From Streptomyces griseoruber (GTDB lineage: Bacteria; Actinomycetota; Actinomycetes; Streptomycetales; Streptomycetaceae), in contig NZ_KQ948769.1 in NCBI RefSeq assembly GCF_001514205.1, positions 91,606 to 155,605 of the forward strand: DNA of 64,000 bases. Direction: 5' to 3'. A model generated the notes under the pieces. That model saw only the letters and a program-made list of their open reading frames with translations, made no database searches and had not been told where the DNA came from. A program made the position numbers and the translations under genes. Positions 1 to 8,448 of this stretch are shown here, in pieces (position 1 is the first letter of the stretch; each line of letters begins with the position of its first letter).

Positions 1-8
1 CCGCGGCA

Positions 9-1364
9 CTAGGTCCTGACGGCTGAGCCCTTCAGGTCCGCCAGGTCCGCCAGGTCCTCCAGGTCCAGAGCCTGCGCCATCGTGCGGTAGCCCAGGTCGC
101 TGGGGTGGAGGTGGTCCCCCGAGTCGTACTCCGGGCGCAGGCTGCGGGGGTCGTACGGGTCCCGCAGGGCCTTGTCGAAGTCGACGACCGTGTCGAACAC
201 CCCGCCCTCGCGGATCGCGTCGTTGATCCGCCGGCGTACGTCCTCGCGGGCCGTGCTGTAGCCGCGGTGGCCGTGGAAGGGGGTGAGGGTGCTGCCGACG
301 ACCTTGATGCCGTGGGCGTGGGCGCGGTCGACGAGGGTGCGCAGACCGGCCACGATCGCGTCGGGGTCGGCGCGGCCCGGGTCGCGGAGGATGTCGTTGA
401 CGCCGAGGTCGACGACGACGGCCTTGACGTTCGTCCGGCCGAGGACGTCGCGTGCGAAGCGGTGCAGGCCGCTGGCGCCGCGGCGGGGGTCGTCGGCGAG
501 GACCCGGTTGCCGCTGATGCCCTCGTTGACGACGCCGTAGCGGGGCGTGTCCGCGCCGGAGCGGGCGGCGGTGCGCAGCCGGTCGGCGAGGACGTCCGGC
601 CAGCGGCGGTCGGCGTCGGCGGTGGCGGTGACCCCGTCGGTGATGGAGTCGCCGAGGGCGACGACGGTGCCGTCGGCCTCCGGGCCGAGGACGTCGAGCG
701 CGGTGAGGTAGCGCCAGTGGGCGGTGGTGCCGGTGTAGGCGGTGCCGCTCTCGTCCTCGGTGTGCTCGCCGTCGGCGACATAGCTGGTCTGCCGGGCGTG
801 CGGGTGGTAGGTGACCGGGCCGGAGGAGGCGGGGGTGTAGGTGCTGACGACGACGTCGGAGTCGTACGGGACGGCGACGGGGACCGGGTCGCTGACGGTC
901 TGGCCGCCGGGCGGGACGGTGACCGTGGCGGCGCCGCCGAAGGTGAGCCGGCGCAGGGTGCCGGGGGCCGTCGCGGGGCCGTGCCGGCCGGCCGCGACGG
1001 CGAGGGTGGCGTGGGTGACGGTCAGCGGGCGGGTGCCGTAGAGGTTGGACAGCGTGACGCGGGCGCTGGTGCCGCCGACGCTGGTGTGCACGACGTTGCG
1101 GACCGTGCGGCCCGCCATGCCGGTGGTCTCGGTGCCCGGTTCGCCGCCGACGGGGGCGGTGCCCCAGGTGCCGACCCACACCCCGGTCGAGGCGGGCGCG
1201 GCCGACCCGGCCCCGCCGGGGGGTGCCGCGGGGGCGGCGAGGGCGCTGCCGGTGCGCGGGCCGGGGCCGTGGTCGGCGGCGGCGGCCGCGTAGATGGCGG
1301 CGGACAGGGCCACGACGAGTGCGACGACCGCGCACAGCAGTGCATAGCCCTTGTGCCTGGTCAT
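9..1364 (-). CDS. Secreted SGNH/GDSL-family hydrolase
   Basis: A 451-residue exported esterase or lipase-like enzyme. A hydrophobic N-terminus (about residues 8-30) and an Ala/Pro/Gly-rich linker precede a beta-rich domain. The SGNH catalytic blocks follow: GDSITDG with the nucleophile Ser240, GISGN near 283, GVND with Asn323, and DHLHPSD with Asp417 and His420. All four blocks are intact, so activity is expected; the ester substrate cannot be told from sequence. The N-terminal region resembles family members that act on carbohydrate or lipid esters outside the cell. It is divergent from the DUF445 gene, with a 183-bp gap. The C-terminus contains a short Asp/Leu repeat (LEDLADLADL). Confidence 0.92.
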   Translation of the reverse strand: MTRHKGYALLCAVVALVVALSAAIYAAAAADHGPGPRTGSALAAPAAPPGGAGSAAPASTGVWVGTWGTAPVGGEPGTETTGMAGRTVRNVVHTSVGGTSARVTLSNLYGTRPLTVTHATLAVAAGRHGPATAPGTLRRLTFGGAATVTVPPGGQTVSDPVPVAVPYDSDVVVSTYTPASSGPVTYHPHARQTSYVADGEHTEDESGTAYTGTTAHWRYLTALDVLGPEADGTVVALGDSITDGVTATADADRRWPDVLADRLRTAARSGADTPRYGVVNEGISGNRVLADDPRRGASGLHRFARDVLGRTNVKAVVVDLGVNDILRDPGRADPDAIVAGLRTLVDRAHAHGIKVVGSTLTPFHGHRGYSTAREDVRRRINDAIREGGVFDTVVDFDKALRDPYDPRSLRPEYDSGDHLHPSDLGYRTMAQALDLEDLADLADLKGSAVRT

Positions 1365-1547
1365 GCCGGTCTGGTTCTCCTCGGTGCGGGAGCGTGCGGC
1401 TCCGGCGGACAGCGCAGGAGGTCACCGTCGAGATCCCCCGTACGAATGACGTCGGGAACTCCTGTTCCGTTCCGGGAGTCGGTCAAGCAGGGACAATATT
1501 TGCGTGCGGGACACGGGGGACCGGGGAACGGGGAACGGGTGGAGTTG

Positions 1548-2858
1548 ATGGATCGTACGGATGCGGTACCGACCGGGAAGACCCCGGCGCGCGCGATGAC
1601 CGTCTTCAGCGCCGCCGACGAGGAGAAGCGGCGCGGCGTACGGCGGATGAAACTGACCGCCGCCGGGCTGCTGCTGTTCGTCGCCGTGGTGTACGGCCTC
1701 GCGGAGTGGGCGTCCCACCAGGGCGCCGGCCCCTGGGCGGGGTATGTGGCCGCGGCCGCCGAGGCGGGCATGGTGGGCGCGCTGGCCGACTGGTTCGCGG
1801 TCACCGCCCTCTTCCGCCGTCCGCTGGGCCTGCCCATCCCGCACACGGCGATCATCCCGAACAAGAAGGACCAGCTGGGTGTCTCGCTGGGTGAGTTCGT
1901 CGGGGAGAACTTCCTCTCCGAGGACGTCGTACGGCAGCGGCTGCGCGCCGTCGGCATCGGCACCCGGCTCGGTTCCTGGCTGGCCGAGCCGGAGCACGCC
2001 GACCGGGTCACGGCCGAGCTGGCGACGGCCCTCAGGGGTGCCCTGACCGTGCTGCGCGACTCGGACGTCCAGGCGGTGGTCGGCGAGGCGATCACCCGGC
2101 GCGCCGACGCCCAGGAGATAGCGCCGGGCATGGGCAAGATGCTGGAGAAGATCGTCGCGGACGGCGGGCACCGGCGGGCGGTGGACCTCGTGGTGGCGCG
2201 GGCCTACGACTGGCTGGTGCTGCACGGCGACTCGGTGATGGACGCGGTGGAGGGCGGCGCCCCCGGCTGGACGCCCCGTTTCGTCGACAAGCGGATCGGC
2301 GAGCGCGTCTACAAGGAGCTGCTGCGCTTCTGCGCCGAGATGCGGGACATGCCCTCCCACCCGGCCCGGGGCGCCCTGGACCGCTTCCTCGGCGACTTCG
2401 CCTCCGACCTCCAGTCCGACACGGACACCCGGGCGCGGGTGGAGCGGCTCAAGGGCGAGGTGCTGGGCCGGGGCGAGGTCCAGGACCTGATCGCGTCCGC
2501 CTGGACCGCCGTACGCTCCATGATCGTCGCGGCGGCCGAGGACGAGCGCAGCGAGCTGCGGCTGCGGGTGCGGGCCTCGCTGCTGACGCTGGGCGCGCGG
2601 ATGGCGACCGAGCCGAAGGTGCAGGAGAAGGTCGACCGCTGGGTGGAGGGCGCGGCGGTGCACGTCGTGACGACGTACCGGAAGGAGATCACCTCCCTGA
2701 TCACCGACACGGTGGCGGGCTGGGACGCGGAGCACACCACCCGCAAGATCGAGGCCCACATCGGCCGCGACCTCCAGTTCATCCGCATCAACGGCACGGT
2801 GGTGGGCTCCCTGGCGGGCCTGCTGATCTACACGGTGGCACGGGCGCTGGGGGCGTAG
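1548..2858 (+). CDS. DUF445 family membrane protein
   Basis: A 436-residue member of the DUF445 (YjiN/YheB-like) family. One hydrophobic segment near residues 36-55 is followed by the family signature around AEAGMVGALADWFAVTALF. A long, charged, helical middle comes next, and a final hydrophobic segment ends the protein (VVGSLAGLLIYTVA). The function of the family is not established; membrane association is predicted. I chose ATG 1548 because it starts just before the conserved region and has GGAG close upstream. GTG 1539 is an alternative. The frame stays open far upstream, but that part is a shadow of the SGNH gene. It converges with the alginate-lyase-like gene. Confidence 0.88.
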   Translation: MDRTDAVPTGKTPARAMTVFSAADEEKRRGVRRMKLTAAGLLLFVAVVYGLAEWASHQGAGPWAGYVAAAAEAGMVGALADWFAVTALFRRPLGLPIPHTAIIPNKKDQLGVSLGEFVGENFLSEDVVRQRLRAVGIGTRLGSWLAEPEHADRVTAELATALRGALTVLRDSDVQAVVGEAITRRADAQEIAPGMGKMLEKIVADGGHRRAVDLVVARAYDWLVLHGDSVMDAVEGGAPGWTPRFVDKRIGERVYKELLRFCAEMRDMPSHPARGALDRFLGDFASDLQSDTDTRARVERLKGEVLGRGEVQDLIASAWTAVRSMIVAAAEDERSELRLRVRASLLTLGARMATEPKVQEKVDRWVEGAAVHVVTTYRKEITSLITDTVAGWDAEHTTRKIEAHIGRDLQFIRINGTVVGSLAGLLIYTVARALGA

Positions 2859-2882
2859 GCCGTACGGCCGGGGAGGGCCTGC

Positions 2883-4364
2883 TCAGCTTCCCGCGCTGCC
2901 CCGGTTCCGTCGGCGCAACAGCAGCAGTCCCCCGGCGAGAGCGGTGATCCCGGTGGCGGCGGTCCAGCCGACGACCTCGGTGGATCCGGTGGCGGCGAGG
3001 TCGCGGCTCCTGCCGTTCTTGTCGCCACCGGCACGCACCGAGGGCGTACCCGACGGCTCCGAAGCGGTGGCCGATGCCGATGCCGACGCCGACGCCGACG
3101 GTGCGGCAGAACCGCCGGAGGCGACGGTCACCCGGTCCCGGGTGAACGCCAGCGTCCCGAACCCCAGCTGGTCGTACCCCCCGCTGTTCGGCCCGTAGTC
3201 CCCGCCCCCGCCCTCGGGCGCCGCCTTCGCCGCGATCTGCGTGAGATACGGCGCCGACAGCCCCCGCCGCTTGGTGTAGTGGTTGGCGATCATCGCCCAG
3301 ATGGGCCGGGTCATCGCCGGGTCCACCCCGGCCGCGGCGGACGCGGTCTCGCTCCCGGACCACCCGTTCACGGCCCCCTTGCGACGCGTGTTGGCGGTGT
3401 ACGCGACCTTCCCGCCCATGCACCACTTGGCCACGTACTGCGCGCCCTTGAGGAACCGGCTGTCGTCGTACCCGTACAGGTCGATGCCCTGGTTCCACGC
3501 CATCTCGCACACGGTCCCCATCAGCCCCACCCCGAGCAGCGCGTGCCCCTGGTCGCGGCCGGCCTCCAGCCACTCGGCGAGGCCGTCCTCGTGGACGACG
3601 GGGATGGCGTTCTTCACGGAGCCGAGTCCGGCGCCGTGCCGGAAGTACTCCACGGCCTGCTCGACCTTGGCGCTGTCGTCGCAGAAGATCCCGGTCGCGA
3701 GGACGCAGGCCATGGCGGTGAGGTCCCAGTTGGTCCAGTAGTTGGTGATGACCGCGCCGTTGTGGCTGACGAGGAAGCTCTCGCTGAGCGGCGAGAACAC
3801 GGTCCGCAGCATCTTCTGGAAGCGTTCGCGTTCGAAGTCGGGCCGGTCGCGGACGAGTTCGGCGGCGTTGGCGGCCTGGTAGCCGTACAGCCCGGCGGCC
3901 AGGAACCGGTCGGCGGACCCCGCGAGCGAGGTGAGCGTCCCGGACCAGGCGTTGAGGATGGCGACGGCGGTGTCGGCGTGCGCGGTGTCGCCGCCGACGT
4001 GGTAGCGCAGTCCGTTCTGGTAGGCGGCGGCGAGGTCCTTGTAGAGCAGCGCGTAGTTCTCGGGCGAGCCCGATCCCCGGTACACGGTCGCCTGCGGGCG
4101 GGGCGTCCAGCCGCTCTGCGCGCGTCCGTTGGCGGTCAGCCTGGCGTATCCGGCGGTGTAGGGCGCGGCGCCCGCCTTCACCTTGGCGGCCATCCGGTCC
4201 AGGTCGGCGCGGGTGTGCAGCAGCCCGGGGTGGGCGTAGCCCGCGGTGCTCGCGGCGCTCGTCGAGGGGGCCGCGGTGACACCGAGGGCGGTGGCCCCGG
4301 CGGCCACCCCGGCGGCCTTCAGCATCCCGCGGCGGCTGATCTGGAGAGGTCGAGTCAGGTGCAT
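2883..4364 (-). CDS. Tat-exported, cell-wall-anchored alginate-lyase-like protein
   Basis: A 493-residue protein with a twin-arginine-type leader (SRRGMLK, residues 10-16) and an alginate-lyase superfamily (PL5-like) alpha-toroid catalytic domain from about residue 45 to 400. The conserved block NYWTNWDL is visible. A Ser/Ala-rich linker then leads to a sorting signal: LAATG (456-460), a hydrophobic helix and an RRRNR tail. LAxTG is the motif used by actinobacterial class E sortases, and one such sortase is encoded at 33254-34072, so wall anchoring is likely. The polyuronate substrate is not determinable; related proteins are often only annotated 'alginate lyase family'. No regulator is adjacent. 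Confidence 0.88.
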   Translation of the reverse strand: MHLTRPLQISRRGMLKAAGVAAGATALGVTAAPSTSAASTAGYAHPGLLHTRADLDRMAAKVKAGAAPYTAGYARLTANGRAQSGWTPRPQATVYRGSGSPENYALLYKDLAAAYQNGLRYHVGGDTAHADTAVAILNAWSGTLTSLAGSADRFLAAGLYGYQAANAAELVRDRPDFERERFQKMLRTVFSPLSESFLVSHNGAVITNYWTNWDLTAMACVLATGIFCDDSAKVEQAVEYFRHGAGLGSVKNAIPVVHEDGLAEWLEAGRDQGHALLGVGLMGTVCEMAWNQGIDLYGYDDSRFLKGAQYVAKWCMGGKVAYTANTRRKGAVNGWSGSETASAAAGVDPAMTRPIWAMIANHYTKRRGLSAPYLTQIAAKAAPEGGGGDYGPNSGGYDQLGFGTLAFTRDRVTVASGGSAAPSASASASASATASEPSGTPSVRAGGDKNGRSRDLAATGSTEVVGWTAATGITALAGGLLLLRRRNRGSAGS

Positions 4365-4409
4365 GCCCGAGGAGACGGACGGCGTGCCGCGGGATAACGA
4401 AAACCGGCC

Positions 4410-4859
4410 CTACACCCCGGTGGTCGACCCCGGCCGGACGATCATCAGCACCGTCACCGTCGCCCACAGCAGGTTGAAGATCCCGGTGAACATGGCGAGC
4501 CGGACGGTGGTCTCCGGCGCGCCCCCGCCCTCGGCCAGGACCTCCTGCCGGGGCAGGACGAGGACCAGCAGCACCCCGGCGGCCAGCACGGTCAGCACGG
4601 TCGACGCGATCAGCCAGGTGTCGCCCATCACCCCCATCGCGCCCGCCGTGGCGAACCCGAACACGGGGACGGCGATGCCGACGGCCGCGTACACCTGGCA
4701 GATGCGATGCAGCAGCCGTACGGTCGCGCCCGCGCGTTCGTCGTCGGGCGCCGCCAGGAAGCGGCGGGCGGCGGGCGGGAACATGCTGGCGGCGACGGTG
4801 ACGGGACCGACGGCGACGATCGCGGCGAGGACATGGACGGCGAGCAGGAACTTGGTCAC
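4410..4859 (-). CDS. Small integral membrane protein (DUF2269-like)
   Basis: 149 residues with four predicted membrane segments: about 4-24, 54-72, 80-98 and 125-143. A short charged loop follows the first segment (PPAARRFLAAPDDERA). The pattern and length fit the DUF2269 family of uncharacterised four-helix membrane proteins. No catalytic motif is seen. It lies 45 bp upstream of the lyase gene on the same strand and is divergent from the GlxA-type regulator, with a 144-bp gap. Confidence 0.75.
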   Translation of the reverse strand: MTKFLLAVHVLAAIVAVGPVTVAASMFPPAARRFLAAPDDERAGATVRLLHRICQVYAAVGIAVPVFGFATAGAMGVMGDTWLIASTVLTVLAAGVLLVLVLPRQEVLAEGGGAPETTVRLAMFTGIFNLLWATVTVLMIVRPGSTTGV

Positions 4860-5003
4860 GGCCCGACGCTAGGCGGCGCGGTGATCACGGAGAAGTGGCG
4901 GGACTGCCAGGGACCGACGGATTCTCGCCGACGGTCGACCGGTGTGCCCGGGGTCGCCGCAGCCCCGATCGGCGGGAATCCGTCGTATGCGTACGCTCTC
5001 GCC

Positions 5004-5984
5004 ATGCACACCGTGGTCGTACTGGCACTGGACGGGGTCGTCCCCTTCGATCTGTCCGCCCCGATCGACACCTTCGGCTGGGCCCGGCTGCCCGACGGCC
5101 GGGAGGCCTACCGGGTGCGGGTCTGCTCACCCGAGCCGGGCGGGGAGGTGCGGGCGGGGGCGTTCACCGTGCGCGCGCCGTACGGCCTTCAGGCGCTCGC
5201 GGAGGCGGACACGATCGTGCTGCCGGGGGTCGCGCAGCCGCCGGAGGTGCTGCCGCCGGGTGTCGCGGAGGCGCTGCGCGAGGCGGCGGCGCACGGCACG
5301 CGGATCGCCTCGATCTGCGTGGGCGCGTTCCTGTTCGCCGCGACCGGCCTGCTGGACGGCCTGCGCGCGACGACCCACTGGATCGCCGCGCAGGACCTGG
5401 CGGCCCGCTACCCGCGGGTCACCGTCGACCCGAACGTCCTCTACGTCGACAACGGCCAGTTCCTCACCTCGGCGGGCGCTGCCGCCGCCCTGGACATGTG
5501 TCTGCACATGATCCGCCGGGACCACGGTTCGGCGGTCGCCGCGCACGCGGCCCGGATGTCGGTGATTCCGCTCGAACGGGAGGGCGGCCAGGCCCAGTTC
5601 ATCGTCCACGAGCTGCCGCCGGCGCCCGCCGGGGCCACTCTGGAGCCGCTGCTGTCCTGGCTGGAGGACCACTGCGCACAGGACTTGACGCTGGACCTGA
5701 TCGCGGAGCAGGCCGGCATGAGCAGCCGTACCCTCCACCGCCGCTTCCGTGAACAGACCGGCACGACCCCGTTGCAGTGGCTGCACCGGGCACGGGTGCG
5801 GCGCGCGCAGTACCTGCTGGAGACGACGGCCCACCCGGTCGAACGGATCGCCGCCCAGGCGGGCTTCGGCTCCCCGACGGCGTTCCGGGAACGCTTCCGC
5901 CGCGTGGTGGGGACGAGCCCACAGGGGTACCGGAGGTCGTTCCAGAGGTCGTTCCAGGCAGGGGCGGACGCGCATCCGGCGTAG
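5004..5984 (+). CDS. GlxA-type transcriptional regulator (DJ-1/PfpI plus AraC HTH)
   Basis: 326 residues. The N-terminal half (about 1-170) is a class I glutamine-amidotransferase-like DJ-1/PfpI domain; it has the nucleophile-elbow-like sequence SICVGAF and a downstream ATTHW. The C-terminal part (about 215-315) is an AraC/XylS double helix-turn-helix, recognisable from QAGMSSRTLHRRF, TTPLQW and FGSPTAFRERF. Proteins of this layout are DNA-binding regulators whose amidase domain senses an unknown ligand. ATG 5004 was chosen because the DJ-1 fold begins directly after it (MHTVVVLALDGV). It is divergent from the small membrane protein, a possible target. Confidence 0.93.
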   Translation: MHTVVVLALDGVVPFDLSAPIDTFGWARLPDGREAYRVRVCSPEPGGEVRAGAFTVRAPYGLQALAEADTIVLPGVAQPPEVLPPGVAEALREAAAHGTRIASICVGAFLFAATGLLDGLRATTHWIAAQDLAARYPRVTVDPNVLYVDNGQFLTSAGAAAALDMCLHMIRRDHGSAVAAHAARMSVIPLEREGGQAQFIVHELPPAPAGATLEPLLSWLEDHCAQDLTLDLIAEQAGMSSRTLHRRFREQTGTTPLQWLHRARVRRAQYLLETTAHPVERIAAQAGFGSPTAFRERFRRVVGTSPQGYRRSFQRSFQAGADAHPA

Positions 5985-6001
5985 GGAGTTCCCCTAGAGA
6001 G

Positions 6002-6036
6002 CTATTGAATTTCGATAGGTCTCGATCGACAATCGA
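6002..6036. promoter_or_regulatory. Two palindromes in an AT-rich promoter patch
   Basis: Just before ATG 6040 lie CTATTGAATTTCGATAG (6002-6018, arms match with one mismatch) and TCGAT-CGACA-ATCGA (6022-6036, perfect 5-bp arms). The patch is markedly AT-rich for this genome and leaves no room for a Shine-Dalgarno sequence. It may be an operator for the XRE protein encoded downstream. The operator role is inferred. Confidence 0.5.
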
Positions 6037-6039
6037 TAG

Positions 6040-6537
6040 ATGCATCGACTCTTCGTCGCCGCGCTGCGCGCCGGCATCGTCGCCGCCTTCCTGGGCGGCC
6101 TCTTCGGTCAGATCGTCGTCGTCCCCGGTACGGCGGCCGACGAGGTCGACCGGTTCCCGCCGTACGAGCCCTTCGCCCTGCCCTACGCCACCGTGGCGAT
6201 CCTCGGGATCGTGTGCGTCCAGGTCGTGCTCGTCGCGATGTGGATGCTGCTCGGCATGATCGAACGCGACGCGATCTTCACCGCGCGGGCCTTCCGCTGG
6301 GTCGACGTCATCATCGGCGCCGCGGTCGCCGCCACCCTGCTGGCGCTCGGGGTCACCGGCCATCTGGCCTTCGCCGACATCCCGGCGCCCGACGGCGCCA
6401 TGCAGATCATCGGCGCGCTCGGGGCGGCGGGGCTGGCGGTCGGGGTGGGCGCGGCGTTCGCGATGCTCGTCGTCGTGATGCGCGGGCTGCTGCGCAAGGC
6501 GACCGACCTGCAGACCGAGATCGCCGAGGTGGTCTGA
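6040..6537 (+). CDS. DUF2975 family membrane protein
   Basis: 165 residues with four predicted membrane helices (about 8-26, 47-70, 87-108 and 127-150). The DUF2975 hallmark is an acidic and aromatic loop between helices one and two. The family is of unknown function and is commonly paired with a small XRE regulator, as here: the stop TGA shares a base with the ATG of the next gene (TGATG at 6535-6539). There is no clear ribosome binding site; the start abuts two palindromes, so a leaderless or tightly operator-controlled transcript is possible. Confidence 0.85.
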   Translation: MHRLFVAALRAGIVAAFLGGLFGQIVVVPGTAADEVDRFPPYEPFALPYATVAILGIVCVQVVLVAMWMLLGMIERDAIFTARAFRWVDVIIGAAVAATLLALGVTGHLAFADIPAPDGAMQIIGALGAAGLAVGVGAAFAMLVVVMRGLLRKATDLQTEIAEVV

Positions 6538-6779
6538 TGGCGATCGTCGTCGACCTCGACCTGCTGCTGGCCAGGCGCGGCCTGTCGGTGGGCGAGTTCG
6601 CCGAGGCCGTCGGCATCACCCCCGCCAACGTCGCCGTACTGAAGAACGGCCGCGCCAAGGCGGTCCGCTTCACCACCCTCGACGCGATCTGCCGCACCCT
6701 CGACTGCCAGCCCGGCGACGTGCTGCGGTGGGTACCGGACGAGGGTGCGGAGGGTGCCGAGGGTGCGGAGAGCTCCTGA
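6537..6779 (+). CDS. XRE-family helix-turn-helix regulator partnered with DUF2975
   Basis: 80 residues. A compact Cro/C1-type HTH occupies about residues 8-65 (LSVGEFAEAVGITPANVAVLKNG, in part), followed by CRTLDCQPGDVLRW, typical of the YozG/Xre subgroup paired with DUF2975 proteins. It overlaps the upstream gene by one base, indicating translational coupling, and likely autoregulates through the palindromes at 6002-6036. Its last ~35 codons and stop lie in the first copy of a 139-bp tandem duplication; the second copy would encode the same tail ending ESR instead of ESS. Confidence 0.92.
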   Translation: MAIVVDLDLLLARRGLSVGEFAEAVGITPANVAVLKNGRAKAVRFTTLDAICRTLDCQPGDVLRWVPDEGAEGAEGAESS

Positions 6780-6956
6780 GGGTTTCCCGGCTCAGCCCTG
6801 CCGGTCCGCCACCGCCCTCGACGCGATCTGCCGCACCCTCGACTGCCAGCCCGGCGACGTGCTGCGGTGGGTACCGGACGAGGGTGCGGAGGGTGCCGAG
6901 GGTGCGGAGAGCCGCTGAGGGTTTCCCGGCTCAGCCCTGCCGGTCCGCCACCGCCC
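6671..6956. repeat. 139-bp tandem duplication, two copies
   Basis: Positions about 6671-6809 are repeated at 6810-6956 with an offset of 139 bases; I saw changes only at the edges and at 6774-6775 versus 6913-6914. The unit holds the 3' end of the XRE gene with its stop plus the 3' end of the convergent gene with its own stop (TCA on the plus strand). One genuine end and one orphan copy of each therefore exist. Confidence 0.93.
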
Positions 6957-7233
6957 ACGATGCCAGCGCGACCGCACCCGCCACCCCGAACACGGCCGGC
7001 CAGGCGCCCACCTTCTTCGCCAGCGGATGCGACCCGGCGAAGGCGGCGACATACGCGGCGCCCAGCGCCCCCGCGGCCTTCCCGCCCGCCCGCTCCCGCC
7101 ACTGCTGCGCGGCAGCGGCGCCCGCGACGGCCAGCACCACCCCGCCGAGCTGCCGCTTCTTCGTCCACCGGGCCACCCCGTACCCACCGACGAGCCCACC
7201 GGCCGCGATCACCGCGCTGGGAACCCTCGCCAT
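6931..7233 (-). CDS. Small hypothetical membrane protein
   Basis: A 100-residue protein with Gly/Ala-rich hydrophobic stretches near residues 5-20, 30-44, 55-66 and 78-94 that could form up to four short membrane helices, broken by basic residues (RWTKKRQ). A good ribosome binding site (GGAGG) precedes ATG 7233. I do not recognise a family beyond 'Streptomyces hypothetical protein'. Its final codons (ADRQG and stop) belong to the 139-bp duplicated unit; an orphan copy of this tail lies at about 6792-6809. Confidence 0.75.
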   Translation of the reverse strand: MARVPSAVIAAGGLVGGYGVARWTKKRQLGGVVLAVAGAAAAQQWRERAGGKAAGALGAAYVAAFAGSHPLAKKVGAWPAVFGVAGAVALASWAVADRQG

Positions 7234-7282
7234 GCCTGCCTCCTCCGCAAGGTCGTTCTCTTCGTTGCGCTATACCGCTTCT

Positions 7283-7310
7283 GCGCCATCGCGCCATCGC
7301 GCCATCGCGC
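7283..7310. repeat. Short tandem repeat GCGCCATC x3
   Basis: Three perfect 8-bp units followed by GCGC, in the 144-bp gap between two minus-strand genes. It is upstream of the small membrane protein. No promoter was recognised nearby. Confidence 0.85.
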
Positions 7311-7377
7311 TTTTGCGCTTCCTCGCTACGAGGCTAACCACCCGTACTCGACGCGCGGGCCCTGACCCCGGCCGGCG

Positions 7378-8448
7378 TCAGCTCCGCGAGACCCGCCGCC
7401 GCCCACTCGGCTCCTGGCCCCGCTTGTCCACGACGGCTCGTTCCAGCACCGCGCTGGTGAAGAGGACCGCCCCCTTCCGGCCCCGCTTGGTGTCCCGGCT
7501 GAAGACGGTGCGTTCGCCGAGGTAGTCGAGGGTCGTACGGTCGAAGATCCACTCCGTACGGGTCCCCGCGGCGGTGTCCACGCGGGCGATGGCGATCCCG
7601 TGCCGTCCCGCCGCGTCGACGGCGTCGGGCAGCTCGGTCACACCGGGAATGCGGGCGGCGGCCCGGTAGATGGCGGCCGCGGTGGCGGAGGGCAGGATCT
7701 GCTCCCCGATGAGGTCGCCGATCCGGTCGAAGACGACCTGGTCCCGGTCCCCGTCGTCCTCGCCACCCGGCGTCCGCGCGTAGAGCAGCTTCAGCAGCGC
7801 GGCCGGATCGGTGGGCAGGGAGGCGAGCCAGGCGTAGGTGGGCCGTTCGATCCCGGCCGGAAGCCCGGCGTCCTTCGGATCCGTGCCGTCCGGCACGCCC
7901 ACCTCGATCGGCCAGTCCTGCCCGTACTCGCGGATCAGCCCGACGTCGATCGTGGACTCCTCCCGCTGCGAGAACCACACCTGCCGTTCCCGCAGCTTCC
8001 CCAGCTTGACGGGTCCGTCGAAGACACCCTCGTTGTCGGCCGTCCTGCTGCGCACATACACGAACTGGTCCTCGCCCACCGGCGTGACATCGGTCCGCAG
8101 GGCGACGGCGGCGATCCGGCCGAGAGTCACGGCGGCGCTACGGCTCCCCCCTCCCGTACTGCCACTGCCGGCACCGGGCCGAGCGGCCGCACCGCCGCCG
8201 TCCTGCCCCGCACCGATGCCGACGGTCAGCCCGGCGGCCAGCGCGACGGCGACGGCCCCCGCGACAAGAGCGGGGGCGAGAGCGGGCCTCGGGAGCCGCA
8301 ACGGCGAGGTCCGACGGCGGCGATCCCGGTCGATGAGCTGCATCAGTACGTCCTTGTGGTGAGAGTGACGCTCAGCAGGAAGCCCCCGCTCGACAGGAAC
8401 GACCGGCAGCAGCCGGCTCAGTTCCTCCCGCTCTTCGTGCTCGTTCAT
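7378..8448 (-). CDS. CU044_5270 family protein, ECF-sigma partner
   Basis: 356 residues. A cytoplasmic N-terminus of about 50 residues (EELSRLLPVVPVERGLP, HSHHKDVLMQLI) precedes one membrane helix (about 56-78) and an extracytoplasmic domain. This is the layout of the CU044_5270 family, which is regularly encoded directly behind an ECF sigma factor. It overlaps the sigma gene by four bases (ATGA, 8445-8448), so the two are translationally coupled. By analogy it may act as a membrane anti-sigma or sensor protein, but no ZAS zinc motif is seen and that role is inferred. Confidence 0.85.
   Translation of the reverse strand: MNEHEEREELSRLLPVVPVERGLPAERHSHHKDVLMQLIDRDRRRRTSPLRLPRPALAPALVAGAVAVALAAGLTVGIGAGQDGGGAAARPGAGSGSTGGGSRSAAVTLGRIAAVALRTDVTPVGEDQFVYVRSRTADNEGVFDGPVKLGKLRERQVWFSQREESTIDVGLIREYGQDWPIEVGVPDGTDPKDAGLPAGIERPTYAWLASLPTDPAALLKLLYARTPGGEDDGDRDQVVFDRIGDLIGEQILPSATAAAIYRAAARIPGVTELPDAVDAAGRHGIAIARVDTAAGTRTEWIFDRTTLDYLGERTVFSRDTKRGRKGAVLFTSAVLERAVVDKRGQEPSGRRRVSRS

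Noticed and set aside
105..1547. Long open frame continuing upstream of the DUF445 gene
   Set aside because: It is the antisense shadow of the SGNH hydrolase gene; its residues are Gly/Val/Ala/Asp-rich without structure, and the conserved domain starts only after 1548.
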